Assembly (NCBI GenBank): GCA_003142955.1
Contig: PLOH01000105.1
Location: 1 to 64,000 of the forward strand
Source: Opitutia bacterium
Lineage (GTDB): Bacteria > Verrucomicrobiota > Verrucomicrobiia > Opitutales > Opitutaceae
DNA length: 64,000 nucleotides
Direction of reading: 5' to 3'
The position numbers and the translations under genes were made by a program. Positions 10,161 to 19,969 of the stretch are shown piece after piece. Below the pieces are notes generated by a model, which made no database searches, was not told where the DNA came from, and saw nothing but the letters and a program-made list of their open reading frames with translations. Each line of letters opens with the position of its first letter. Within the stretch, counting starts at the first letter, position 1.

Positions 10161-11111
10161 ATGATCGTTACCACGGCCCAGCTCTTCAAACACGCCTATG
10201 GCAAGTACGCCGTCGGCGCCTACAACATCAATAACGCCGAACAGGCGATGGGACTCTTCCGCGGCTGCATCCAGTCCCAGGCGCCGTTCATCATCCAGAT
10301 TTCCAAAGGAGCGCGGAAATACACGGACAAGAAAATGCTCGAGGCCATCATCCGCGCCGCCGATGAGATCTTCCCCGACGCGATCTTTGCGGTGCACCTC
10401 GACCACGGCGACGAAGAAACCTGTTACGACTGCATCAAGTCCGGCTTCTACAGTTCCGTGATGATCGACGCTTCCCACGATCCGTTCGAAAAGAACGTGG
10501 CGATCACCAAGCGTGTCGTGGACGCCGCCCACGCGAAAGGCATCTCCGTCGAGGCCGAGCTCGGCATGCTCGGCGGCGTCGAGGAGGACATCAAGGTCGA
10601 GGAAGGCAACGCCTGCCTGACTGATCCGGCCGAGGCCGAGGCTTTTGTGAAGCAGACCGGCTGCGACTGCCTCGCCGCCGCCATCGGCACCTCGCACGGC
10701 GCCTTTAAGTTCAAAGGCAAGCAATCCCTGCATTTCGACGTGCTGCAAAAGATCAAGGCTCGCCTCCCCGGCTTCCCGCTCGTCATGCACGGATCCTCCT
10801 CCGTTCCGCAGGAGGAAGTCGCGCGCATCAATGCCGCCGGCGGCCAGATCAAGAATTCGATGGGGGTCGATATCAACGAGTACCTGCCCGCGGCCAAGCT
10901 CGGCGTGACCAAGATCAACATCGACACCGACGGCCGCCTGGTCTGGACGCGCGTGCATCGCGAGTTCTTCCGCGACAAGCCCGCCGAGTTCGACTTCCGC
11001 CCGCCGGGGAAGATCTTCATCGACGAATACGCCAAGTTCATTGCCAGCCGCAATGACAAGCTGGGCTCCACCGGCCAGATTCCCGACCTGCGGAAGAGTC
11101 TCGGCAAGTAA
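10161..11111 (+). CDS. fba: Class II fructose-bisphosphate aldolase
   Basis: GKYAVGAYNINNAEQAMGLFRGC; FAVHLDHGD; VMIDASHDPFEKN; VEAELGMLGGVEED; VMHGSSSVPQEEV. Confidence 0.93.
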   Translation: MIVTTAQLFKHAYGKYAVGAYNINNAEQAMGLFRGCIQSQAPFIIQISKGARKYTDKKMLEAIIRAADEIFPDAIFAVHLDHGDEETCYDCIKSGFYSSVMIDASHDPFEKNVAITKRVVDAAHAKGISVEAELGMLGGVEEDIKVEEGNACLTDPAEAEAFVKQTGCDCLAAAIGTSHGAFKFKGKQSLHFDVLQKIKARLPGFPLVMHGSSSVPQEEVARINAAGGQIKNSMGVDINEYLPAAKLGVTKINIDTDGRLVWTRVHREFFRDKPAEFDFRPPGKIFIDEYAKFIASRNDKLGSTGQIPDLRKSLGK

Positions 11112-11136
11112 GCCGTCCGGTCACGTTCCCCTTTCC

Positions 11137-11164
11137 AAGCCCGGTTTTCCGACCGGGCTTTTTT
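11137..11164 (+). terminator. Intrinsic terminator after the aldolase gene
   Basis: AAGCCCGGT-TTTCCG-ACCGGGCTT-TTTT perfect 9-bp stem with U tract, 26 bp after the stop. Confidence 0.9.
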
Positions 11165-11283
11165 GTGTCTCGCTGGCGGCGGCCCTTGCCGACCGCCCTT
11201 TGCGAATCGCGGCCAGTAATCCATGTTGACCTGCCGCTCGACGTATCCGAGGTAATGGGGTGCGCCTGAAAGTGACTTTCCCC

Positions 11284-12348
11284 ATGCCCTTCCTCCCCCG
11301 CCTCCGGAGATCTGCTCTTGCACTCGTTGTTCTCGTGCTGGCGCGCGCTGGCTTCTTGCCGGCCGCCGCCCACGCCGACCAAAACACGCCCATGTCCCCA
11401 CCTCCACGCTCCGTCGAACGCATCGATTATCAGAGATGGCCCGATTCCCTCCTGCTCAAGAATGGCCTGGTGGAGGCCGTCGTCGTGCCGGCCATCGGGC
11501 GCGTCATGCAATTGCGTTTTTCCGGCGAACGCGACGGACCATTCTGGGAAAACCCGCTGCTCGCGACCCGGAGCGCAGTGGCGGACCCGAACGATTGGGC
11601 CAACTTCGGCGGCGACAAGGCGTGGCCATCGCCTCAGTCGGACTGGGACAAAAATGCCGGGCGGGCGTGGCCGCCGCCGACCGGCTTCGACGGTGGGCTG
11701 ATGGAGGCAGTGATCGACGGACCCGCTGCGGTGACGTTGGTTTCGCCGATCGACGCCGGGTATGGCATCCGGGTGCGGCGGCGCATCGAGCTTTCTCCCG
11801 ACCGGCCGGTCATGACGGTCACCACCACCTACGAGAAGGTCGCCGGAGCACCGCTGGAAGTCGCCGTCTGGGTCATCACCCAGCTCAAGAATCCGGTGGC
11901 AGTGGGCGCTCCGCTCGCCGGCGCGTCCGGCAAGGGCTCCGATTATGTGTCCCAATCGGACGGATTGCCCGCCGGTCTGCACGTGGCCGACGGACTTCTG
12001 TCGCTCGCGAGGGATCCCCGGCAAAACCACAAGATCGGGATGCGCGCCGCCACGCTGGTCTGGGTGGGTGCAACCGAGTCCCTCCGGATCGATTCCGCCT
12101 TGGTGTCAGGGGCGAAATACCCGGATGACGGCTGCAGTGCGGAAGTCTATACCAACGCCGATCCTCTGGCCTATGTTGAACTCGAACTGCTCGGCCCGCT
12201 GGCCCGCCTGGAGGTGGGCGGAAGACTCGAGCGGGTCTCCTCCTACACCCTTGTCCGCCGCGCCGATCCGGATCCAAAGCTGGAGGTGAGACGGTTGCTG
12301 GCGGGCGAATCCGGCCTGCCCCGGACCGCAACGGAACGCGTACCCTAG
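11284..12348 (+). CDS. Secreted DUF4380-like / aldose-epimerase-fold-like protein
   Basis: Signal peptide; WPDSLLLKNGLVEAVVVPAIGRVMQLRFSGERDGPFWENPLL. Confidence 0.65.
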   Translation: MPFLPRLRRSALALVVLVLARAGFLPAAAHADQNTPMSPPPRSVERIDYQRWPDSLLLKNGLVEAVVVPAIGRVMQLRFSGERDGPFWENPLLATRSAVADPNDWANFGGDKAWPSPQSDWDKNAGRAWPPPTGFDGGLMEAVIDGPAAVTLVSPIDAGYGIRVRRRIELSPDRPVMTVTTTYEKVAGAPLEVAVWVITQLKNPVAVGAPLAGASGKGSDYVSQSDGLPAGLHVADGLLSLARDPRQNHKIGMRAATLVWVGATESLRIDSALVSGAKYPDDGCSAEVYTNADPLAYVELELLGPLARLEVGGRLERVSSYTLVRRADPDPKLEVRRLLAGESGLPRTATERVP

Positions 12349-12356
12349 CCGATTCC

Positions 12357-14072
12357 ATGTCACTTGGCCTTTGCTCCCGTCTCGCCGGTTCGCTTGCGCT
12401 CGGTTTGATTTTCGCTCTGGGCGTCTGTGCCCAGACCCTTGAGATCACCGGAAAGGACATCATCCCGGACTGTCCGGCCTGGGTCCACAACGCGGTGGTC
12501 TACCAGATCTACCCGCAGACGTTTTATGATTCCAACGGCGACGGCATCGGCGACCTGCCGGGCATCATCCAGAAACTCGATTACGTCAAGAGCCTCGGGA
12601 TCGATGCCATCTGGATCAACCCGTTCTTTGACTCACCGTTCAATGACGCCGGCTACGACATCCGCGACTACTACAAGATCGCGCCGCGCTATGGCACCAA
12701 TGACGACGCCCGCCGGCTTTTCGCTGAAGCGCACAAACGCGGGCTGAAGGTGCTCTTCGATTACGTCATCAGCTACACCGCCATTGACAACCCCTGGTTT
12801 GTCGCGTCGTGCGAACAAACGCCGAGCCGGACCTCCAATTGGTTCATCTGGACCGACAACATCTGGAAGTCCGAGTTCGGGGAAGGCTGGGTTCATGGCT
12901 ACGGCCATCGCAACGGCAATTTCCTGAGCAACTTTTTCTGGTCCGAGCCGGCATTGAACTACGGATACGCCCAGCCCGATCCGAAGAAGCCGTGGCAGCT
13001 GCCGACCAACCATCCCGATGTCCTGGCCCTGCGGGCAGAGATGAAGAAAGTGATGCGTTTCTGGCTGGATCTCGGTGCCGACGGTTTTCGCGCAGACATG
13101 GCCAGCGCCCTGGTCAAGGGCTTCGGCGATCATCGTGCCACAAACGAATACTGGCATGAAGTCCGCCAGATCCTGCGCACGGATTATCCGCAGGCGTTCA
13201 CCGTCGCCGAATGGTCCGACCCGAAGGGCGCACTCGATGACGCGTTCAATGCGTGTTTCATCCACTGGATCCCAAGCTTCAACGATCTCTACCAGAAAGA
13301 GAGTTGGCGCAGTGGGAACGGCCTGTCCGACGGGCACAGTTTCTTCGATCGAGAAGGCAAGGGGGATGTCGCCCGCTTCCTGCGGGATTACACGGGACCG
13401 TACGAGGCCACGCGAGCCAAGGGCTATGTCACTATCCCGCTCGGCAACCACGACATTGCGCGAATCAACAACCACCGGACCGTCGACGAGCTTGAGATGA
13501 TCATGGCGTTCGGCCTGACGATGCCAGGTGTGCCGTTCATCTATTACGGCAATGAGATCGGTATGCGCCAGCTCGGCGACAACCTGCCCCAGATCGAAGG
13601 CTGCTTCAAGCCGCGCGCCGGCGCCCGCACGCCGATGCAGTGGGCGGCGGGCCGGAACCTCGGTTTTTCCACCGCCGATCCATCGCATCTCTACCTGCCC
13701 GTCGATCCGGCGACCGACGCGCCCAATGTGGCCGCCCAAGAGGGTGATGCCGATTCGCTATTGAATCGCGTGCGCCGGCTCATCGCGCTCAAACACGCCG
13801 AACCCGCGCTGACCGCGTACGCGGAATTCGTGCCGCTCTACGCCAAGTCAAATGCCTGCCCGTTTGTCTATGCCCGCGCCAGCGGCAACCACGTGCTGCT
13901 GGTGCTGTTTAATCCTGCGGCGAAGCCTGCGGATGCGCAGTTCCGATTCCCCATCGCCTATCGCCAATTGGAACGACTCGCCGGAAAAGAGATCCACTTC
14001 ACCCAGAATGGCCCGGATCTTCAGGTTGAGCTGGCGGGCGGGGCTTATGCGATCTACCGCGTGGTGAAGTAA
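12357..14072 (+). CDS. GH13-family alpha-glucosidase/amylase, secreted
   Basis: AVVYQIYPQTFYDSNGDGIGDLPGIIQKLDYVKSLGIDAIWINPFF; DGFRADMASALV; GNHDIARINNHR; signal peptide. Confidence 0.93.
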   Translation: MSLGLCSRLAGSLALGLIFALGVCAQTLEITGKDIIPDCPAWVHNAVVYQIYPQTFYDSNGDGIGDLPGIIQKLDYVKSLGIDAIWINPFFDSPFNDAGYDIRDYYKIAPRYGTNDDARRLFAEAHKRGLKVLFDYVISYTAIDNPWFVASCEQTPSRTSNWFIWTDNIWKSEFGEGWVHGYGHRNGNFLSNFFWSEPALNYGYAQPDPKKPWQLPTNHPDVLALRAEMKKVMRFWLDLGADGFRADMASALVKGFGDHRATNEYWHEVRQILRTDYPQAFTVAEWSDPKGALDDAFNACFIHWIPSFNDLYQKESWRSGNGLSDGHSFFDREGKGDVARFLRDYTGPYEATRAKGYVTIPLGNHDIARINNHRTVDELEMIMAFGLTMPGVPFIYYGNEIGMRQLGDNLPQIEGCFKPRAGARTPMQWAAGRNLGFSTADPSHLYLPVDPATDAPNVAAQEGDADSLLNRVRRLIALKHAEPALTAYAEFVPLYAKSNACPFVYARASGNHVLLVLFNPAAKPADAQFRFPIAYRQLERLAGKEIHFTQNGPDLQVELAGGAYAIYRVVK

Positions 14073-14305
14073 CTGCCCGCTGCCAGTCAACGGGCCACCG
14101 CCGTCGGCGCCGCCTGCCGCCTTTACTCCCTGCAGTGCTCCGAGGCCACCGCGCGAGCGCGCTGCCGCCTGCGCAACGCCAATCTCCAGGGGAGTCTGTA
14201 TATCGCTGACAACACTTTCAACGTCCTCCAATCGCGCTTCGAGCCGCTCCAGCCGGACGAGCCGCACGTGTTGATCAACACCGAATCCTGAGGGTCGGTT
14301 CTCCC

Positions 14306-14457
14306 GTAGGGGCGCAGACTTGCTGCGTCCCCTTCTGCATCCCATTGGGGCGCAGTCTCGCTGCGTCCCCTGCCGCCATATTCTCGAATGGGCGCAGCAA
14401 GTCTACGCCCCTACGTTCATCAGCAATACGCCGTCCCGCGGGCGCAGCGAGACTGCG
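14306..14457. repeat. Cluster of four palindrome-related units, family C (GTAGGGGCGCAGACTTGCTGCG type)
   Basis: Two forward units followed by two inverted units; unit 1 pairs with unit 3 and unit 2 with unit 4. Confidence 0.8.
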
Positions 14458-14505
14458 CCCCTACGCTTTTCAAGCGATTTTCACGGACGCAAGTCCGCCC
14501 GACGC

Positions 14506-15339
14506 CTACGGCAGCCAGGGGAACTTCTTGGCGTCCGGTTTGCGTTTCTCGCGCTGGGCCCGGTGAAATTCCTTGGCCTCCTCGCTCATGTAATAAAGCA
14601 GCGTGGCGTTCCCGGCGAGTTCCTGCAGGCCGGCCTGGCCGTCCACGTCCGCATTGAAGGCGCTCTTCAGACAACGGATGGCCAGCGGGCTGTTCCGCAG
14701 AATCTCGCGCGCCCACTTCACGCCCTCCTTTTCCAGTTCTCCGACCGGCACGACCGCATTGACCAGGCCCATCTCCAGCGCCTGCGTCGCACTGTACTGG
14801 CGGCAGAGATACCAGATCTCCCGCGCCTTTTTCTGGCCCACGATCCGGGCGAGGTAACTCGAGCCGAATCCTCCGTCAAAGCTGCCCATCCGGGGCCCGA
14901 CTTGTCCGAAAACGGCGTTGTCCGCGGCGATCGTCAGGTCGCACACGACGTGGAGCACGTGGCCGCCGCCAATGGCGTAGCCGGCCACGAGCGCAATCAC
15001 GACCTTGGGCATCGAACGGATGAGCTTTTGCAGATCGAGCACATTGAGGCGCGGCACGCCGGCCTCGTCGACATAGCCTGCCGTGCCCCGCACGCTTTGG
15101 TCGCCGCCGGAGCAAAAGGCGTACTTGCCGTCGGTGTGCGGGCCGGCGCCCGTCAGCAGGACAACTCCGATGCCCTGGTCTTCGCGGGCATCCGCAAACG
15201 CGTCGTGCATTTCGGACACCGTTCGGGGTCGGAAGGCATTGCGTTTTGCCGGACGGTTGATGGTGACCTTCGCAACGCCATCCGCCTTGTGGTAAAGAAC
15301 GTCCTGGTACGTCTTGGCCGTGCGCCATTTGAAGCTCAT
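14506..15339 (-). CDS. menB: 1,4-dihydroxy-2-naphthoyl-CoA synthase
   Basis: Crotonase fold: [78 protein letters not shown]; start is the internal Met, not 16029. Confidence 0.92.
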   Translation of the reverse strand: MSFKWRTAKTYQDVLYHKADGVAKVTINRPAKRNAFRPRTVSEMHDAFADAREDQGIGVVLLTGAGPHTDGKYAFCSGGDQSVRGTAGYVDEAGVPRLNVLDLQKLIRSMPKVVIALVAGYAIGGGHVLHVVCDLTIAADNAVFGQVGPRMGSFDGGFGSSYLARIVGQKKAREIWYLCRQYSATQALEMGLVNAVVPVGELEKEGVKWAREILRNSPLAIRCLKSAFNADVDGQAGLQELAGNATLLYYMSEEAKEFHRAQREKRKPDAKKFPWLP

Positions 15340-15550
15340 GCCCGAGCATGGTGCGTTTTTTAGGGCGATTGTCGACAGCGCGGCGTCAGCTCGGGAGTCT
15401 CCGGTCCGAGATCCCACCGGAGTCTGGCCAGACCGGATACCATTAAAATAAATCAGCCAGTTCGGCCCACTCGACCGGACGCTTCGGCTGCTCGTCGGCC
15501 CGCAGAAACAGCTTGGCCAGCGATCAGATATCATTGAGCATTCCCCGTTC

Positions 15551-16223
15551 ATGCGTTCGCCGGAATCAACCCCTCCTCGCCGGACCGCGCAGCTGGCCCT
15601 GACGATCGGCGCTTTGGGCGTTGTCTTCGGTGATATTGGCACCAGTCCGCTGTATGCGCTTCGGGAGTGCATCGCAATCTTGCCCCCGGTCGAGCGCGCC
15701 GAAGGGGTTCTTGGCGTCCTGTCGCTGATCCTTTCTTCGCCCTGGCCCCGCCGGGGCTGCTCCGGTTGTTGCTCATCGGGCTTTCGATCGCCGCCGCGAT
15801 TATCGCGAGCCAGGCCCTGATCTCCGGCACGTTTTCGTTGACGCGACAGGCCATTCAGCTCGGCTATTTTCCCCGTCTCAAGGTCCTGCATACGAATCCG
15901 GACCAGCGCGGCCAAATCTACCTGCCGCTGGCGGTGGCCGTGGGCGTTCTGATCATCATGCACACCTGGAAGAGCGGGCGCACCGAGATCCAGGAAAAGG
16001 TCTACAGTGGTGCGATCAACGAGCTCCAACTGGCGGTGATTGCACGCAGCAAGTCGATCACGCGAGTTCCCGGCAGCGCGGTATTCATGGCGGCAATGCC
16101 CGCATGTGGGACTGGGAGAAATCCCTGTATGCGTTCCTGAGCCGGAATGCCCGCCCGGTGAAGGATTATTACAAGGTCCAGCCGATGCAGATCATCGAGA
16201 TCGGTTTGCCGGCGCAGCTCTAG
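15551..16223 (+). pseudogene. kup: Kup-family potassium transporter, degraded (multiple deletions and frameshifts)
   Basis: N-terminus [24 protein letters not shown], middle [31 protein letters not shown], later MHTWKSGR and [10 protein letters not shown], and C-terminus [34 protein letters not shown], in shifting frames within about 670 bp. Confidence 0.88.
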
Positions 16224-16364
16224 CCAGGCCGTTCCGGCGATACCGAGCGCCCCAATTCTCTGCGCTTTTCGGGAGGACGCAGCGTCCGGCAACCCGCCCG
16301 GGGTATTTCTCGGGCTTGCGTGGCCGATTGGATGTAGTTTTCATTCTTGAGTAATTTTCCCGTC

Positions 16365-17909
16365 ATGCTTGCGACCATCCATTCCGCGGCCCTGCAGGGC
16401 ATCGACGCCGAACCCGTGCTCGTCGAGGTCAACACCGGCGAGGCCGGCGCGCCCGACCTCATTCTCGTCGGCCTTCCCGACGCCGCCGTAAAGGAATCGG
16501 AGGATCGCGTTTCCTCGGCTCTGAGCAACAGCGGCTTCCATATGCCGCGCTCCCGGACCACCATCAATCTCGCACCCGGCGATCTCCGCAAGGAAGGCCC
16601 GATCTATGATCTGCCCATCGCCCTCGGGGTGCTGCAGGCCACCGGTCAGCTGACGGTTGACCATCTTGCCGACTACCTTATCGCCGGTGAGCTCAGCCTC
16701 TCGGGCGCCACCCGGCCGATGCGTGGAGCCCTGGCGATCGCCCTGCTGGCCCGGGATCTTGGGAAACGCGGGGTGCTGCTCCCGCCCTCCTCCGCCGCGG
16801 AAGCAGCTCTCGTCGATGGTCTAGCGGTCTATTCCGTGCGCTCGCTCGATGAGGCCTATCGTTTTTTCACAGGGGAGCTCCCGTTGACGCCTCAGGTCGG
16901 CGGTATTGCCGCTTATCGCGCCGGGTTCGGTTCGAACGCCGAAACCATTGGCGATTTCTCCGAGGTCAAGGGTCAGCACGGATTGCGCCGCGCCGTCGAA
17001 GTCGCGGTCGCCGGGGCTCATAACCTCCTCATGCTCGGTCCTCCGGGGGCCGGAAAATCGATGGTGGCAAAACGCATCCCAACCATCATGCCCGAACCCT
17101 CGCTCGACGAATTCTTGGAGGTGCTCAACATCCATTCCGCCGCCGGGCGGACACTCGCCGATGGCCTGCCCTTTCTCTGCCGTCCGTTTCGGTCGCCGCA
17201 CCATACGATTTCCGACGTCGGGTTGCTCGGCGGGGGCTCCATCCCCGGTCCGGGGGAGATCTCCCTCGCGCACCACGGCGTCCTTTTTTTGGACGAACTT
17301 CCGGAATTCAAGCGCTCTGCCCTCGAAGTGATGCGGCAACCGTTGGAGGACGGCCAGGTTTCGATATCCCGCAGCGCCGGCAAGGTGACCCTGCCGTGCA
17401 ATTTCATGCTGGTGGCCGCGATGAACCCCTGTAGCTGCGGCTACCTGGGCGACCCGCGCCACGAATGCCGTTGCACTCCGGCACAGATCCAGCGTTACCG
17501 CGCCCGCATCAGCGGTCCGTTGCTCGACCGCATCGACCTCCACGTCGAAGCGCCCGCCCTGACCGTCGACGAACTGCGCCGGTCCGAGCCCGGAGAATCG
17601 TCCCAGGCAATCCGCGCCCGCGTCGAGGCCGCCCGCCTGCGGCAGCGCACGCGTTTCGCCGGCACCCGGACGATCACGAACGCCCGCATGACCCATGCGC
17701 AAATCCGCCAGCACTGCGCCATCGATTCCACGCTCGGCCGCGTGCTGCAGCAGGCCATGGAAGAGCTGCATCTGTCGGCCCGCGCCTATGACCGCATCCT
17801 CAAGGTGACGCGCACGATCGCCGACCTCGCCGGCGCGGAGTCGCTCGCCGCCAATCACCTGCTCGAAGCCATCCAGTACCGCAGCCTCGACCGGAACCTG
17901 TTCTATTAG
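16365..17909 (+). CDS. comM: YifB/ComM-family Mg-chelatase-like AAA ATPase
   Basis: [80 protein letters not shown]. Confidence 0.93.
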   Translation: MLATIHSAALQGIDAEPVLVEVNTGEAGAPDLILVGLPDAAVKESEDRVSSALSNSGFHMPRSRTTINLAPGDLRKEGPIYDLPIALGVLQATGQLTVDHLADYLIAGELSLSGATRPMRGALAIALLARDLGKRGVLLPPSSAAEAALVDGLAVYSVRSLDEAYRFFTGELPLTPQVGGIAAYRAGFGSNAETIGDFSEVKGQHGLRRAVEVAVAGAHNLLMLGPPGAGKSMVAKRIPTIMPEPSLDEFLEVLNIHSAAGRTLADGLPFLCRPFRSPHHTISDVGLLGGGSIPGPGEISLAHHGVLFLDELPEFKRSALEVMRQPLEDGQVSISRSAGKVTLPCNFMLVAAMNPCSCGYLGDPRHECRCTPAQIQRYRARISGPLLDRIDLHVEAPALTVDELRRSEPGESSQAIRARVEAARLRQRTRFAGTRTITNARMTHAQIRQHCAIDSTLGRVLQQAMEELHLSARAYDRILKVTRTIADLAGAESLAANHLLEAIQYRSLDRNLFY

Positions 17910-17944
17910 CAGCGCGTCGGCCTCCGTCCTTCACGCTGCTAAAG

Positions 17945-17965
17945 GAAAATGGCTGCGCCATTTTC
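17945..17965. terminator. Hairpin downstream of comM
   Basis: GAAAATGGC-TGC-GCCATTTTC perfect 9-bp stem; no strong U tract, so terminator role is tentative. Confidence 0.4.
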
Positions 17966-18146
17966 GAAGAAATCGGTCGAGATGGTGGTTTCTTCTGTCG
18001 GGGTAATGTCGTACCCTTTCCCTTCGCAGCGCGGTAACAGGGTTGGCGCAACCTAACGACAGTGTCGCATTTCAACTGTTGGCCCCTGATTCCCGGTGGA
18101 CCGAGATTCAGCCTCCGCTCGGCCGGATTTGTGGTAGGGTTGGTGA

Positions 18147-18584
18147 ATGACACACAAGAGCGCCATCATCGCCGCACGGGTGGCACGGTTTGCGGGAGGG
18201 CGATTGGATTCGCGATATCTCGCCTATTTCGACAGCTTCAACCGTCAGCGATTCCATGAGGCCCATGACGTCCTCGAAGATCTCTGGCTGTTGGACCGCC
18301 GTGGATCCAACGGGAATTTCTTCAAGGGTCTGATCCAATTGGCCGGCGCTTTTGTGCTCCTCCAGAAAGGCCGGCTGCGCGCAGCAGATGCTGTGTTCCA
18401 GCTGGCGGAATCCAAGCTGCGCAACTATCCGCGACATCACGAATCCGCCGATCTGACCGCAATGGAAGCATTGATTGCGTCCTGGCGGCAAGCGCTCGAG
18501 CAGACGGCGTTTGCGGTCAATCCACTGACCTCCGCCGCTCCGCCGTTCGTCGCGCCGCCCAGCGAACGGACCCAGACAATGTGA
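18147..18584 (+). CDS. DUF309-family protein
   Basis: FNRQRFHEAHDVLEDLWL...FFKGLIQLAGAFVLLQKGRLRAADAVFQLA. Confidence 0.8.
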   Translation: MTHKSAIIAARVARFAGGRLDSRYLAYFDSFNRQRFHEAHDVLEDLWLLDRRGSNGNFFKGLIQLAGAFVLLQKGRLRAADAVFQLAESKLRNYPRHHESADLTAMEALIASWRQALEQTAFAVNPLTSAAPPFVAPPSERTQTM

Positions 18585-18685
18585 GCGCGGTTCGCTTTTT
18601 GCCGGACGGCGCAATTGCTGCCGCGCAACCCTGCATCGGACTCCGCACGACCTCGATCCGCACGGCCAACCCCAACCCCCCAACG

Positions 18686-18706
18686 CCCGACCCCGTTAAG
18701 ATCGTC
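18686..18706. repeat. 21-bp direct repeat copy 1 (CCCGACCCCGTTAAGATCGTC)
   Basis: Identical to 22242-22262. Confidence 0.85.
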
Positions 18707-18727
18707 CCCGACCCTGTTCGGCCGTCC

Positions 18728-19138
18728 TTAGCTTTGCCAATCCTCCACCGTGAGACCGGGAACCCGGACGAATTCAGCGATGTTGTGGGTGACAAGCACC
18801 GCACCTAGGCGCAGCGCTTGCGCGGCCAGCATCAAATCGTAGGGGCCAATTGGTTGGGCGTTCGGTTTCAGACGCGCGAGGTGGGCGCGGACGCCCCCGT
18901 AAACCGCGGCATCAGCAAACGTGTAGTCGGCCTCGGCCTCGATGATCTCGCGGAGCCGCGCCACACGCAGGCGCAGCACCGGAAGGTCGGGCCGCTTGGC
19001 CGCGCCGTATTCCAACTCGGAGAGCACGATCGACGAAAGGCGGCAAAAGCGCAGGTTCGCCTCAAGTTTCGCCTTGATCCGCCCGTCCTCCCCGCGGAGA
19101 AAACGCGAAAAAAGGTTCGTATCGGGCAGGTAGATCAC
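18728..19138 (-). CDS. vapC: PIN-domain VapC-type toxin
   Basis: [64 protein letters not shown]. Confidence 0.9.
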   Translation of the reverse strand: MIYLPDTNLFSRFLRGEDGRIKAKLEANLRFCRLSSIVLSELEYGAAKRPDLPVLRLRVARLREIIEAEADYTFADAAVYGGVRAHLARLKPNAQPIGPYDLMLAAQALRLGAVLVTHNIAEFVRVPGLTVEDWQS

Positions 19139-19362
19139 GGCTCCTTCAACGGCAAGGTTTCAACTGCAGGAAAATCCGGGCACGAGCCATAAAGCTTAGT
19201 GAGCGCTTTGAGCCGCTTCGCCTCCGCTTTCGGATCAAGAATGAGCATCCCACGGCCGGTCTTCTCAATCTGGACCGTGGTCGTAGCCAGCCGCCAGGCC
19301 TTCGGCAACCGGATCGCCTGCGAATTGCCGGACTTGAACACTCTGGTTGTGATGGTGGGCAT
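19135..19362 (-). CDS. vapB: VapB-type antitoxin
   Basis: [25 protein letters not shown] AbrB/VapB N-terminus; 4-bp overlap with vapC. Confidence 0.88.
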   Translation of the reverse strand: MPTITTRVFKSGNSQAIRLPKAWRLATTTVQIEKTGRGMLILDPKAEAKRLKALTKLYGSCPDFPAVETLPLKEP

Positions 19363-19369
19363 GTGATTA

Positions 19370-19383
19370 CCGTGTATATACGG
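19370..19383. promoter_or_regulatory. Candidate vapBC operator / promoter palindrome
   Basis: CCGTGTATATACGG, 6 of 7 pairs match, ends 8 bp upstream of the vapB start. Confidence 0.4.
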
Positions 19384-19515
19384 ACGCCGTTGTCAACCAG
19401 GGAAGTTCCCTGCCCAGCTACTCCCGCGCAATTGCTGGCGACAAGCGAAACCTGCAGAAGAGCCGCCACCTGCCGATCCGGAAATCGTCGCGATGGCGCC
19501 GATGATCGTGTGGGG

Positions 19516-19638
19516 TACGACCGCATCCTCAAGGTCACGCGCACGATCGCCGACCTCGCCGGCGCGGAGTCGCTCGCCGCCAATCACCTGCTCGAAGCCA
19601 TCCAGTACCGCAGCCTCGATCGGAATTTGTTCTATTAG
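19516..19638 (+). pseudogene. Duplicated 3' end of comM (41 codons including stop)
   Basis: Encodes [40 protein letters not shown], identical to the C-terminus of 16365-17909; 5 nt differences, all synonymous. Confidence 0.95.
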
Positions 19639-19694
19639 TGGGATCATCAGATCCGACGTCGACTGACAACGGCCCTTGCCGGGTTACCCTCCCC

Positions 19695-19790
19695 CTTTGT
19701 GCCTTGGTGTTTTGGTGGTGAAAGATCCGGTCATCGCCTGTTTCAGGAACCTGAACCGATGAACCACGAAGGCACCATGACACCAAGCAC
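19695..19790. repeat. Imperfect inverted repeat, family D (CTTTGTGCCTTGGTGTTTTGGTGGTG / ACCACGAAGGCACCATGACACCAAGCA)
   Basis: Arms at 19695-19720 and 19763-19790. Confidence 0.6.
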
Positions 19791-19969
19791 GGCAGAGCGC
19801 CGAAGGGGCAGGCAGCGGAAATCGATGTTCGCGTTAACCACATCAGAATCCGCAGCCTGACCCTTTTCGGATTTCCCCCTTGGCCATCGCACACCTTGTC
19901 GATTTTCTCCGCCCTATGCATCCGTTGAACGCGAACCTGCGTAGAAGTGGATATCCCCCAATTCCCATC

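Noticed and set aside
14306-14457. Possible short CRISPR array
   Set aside because: Units are palindromic, alternate in orientation and lack regular spacers; no cas genes nearby.
15340-16029. N-terminal extension of menB (ORF starts at 16029)
   Set aside because: The extension is antisense to the kup pseudogene; the normal MenB start [17 protein letters not shown] is at 15339.
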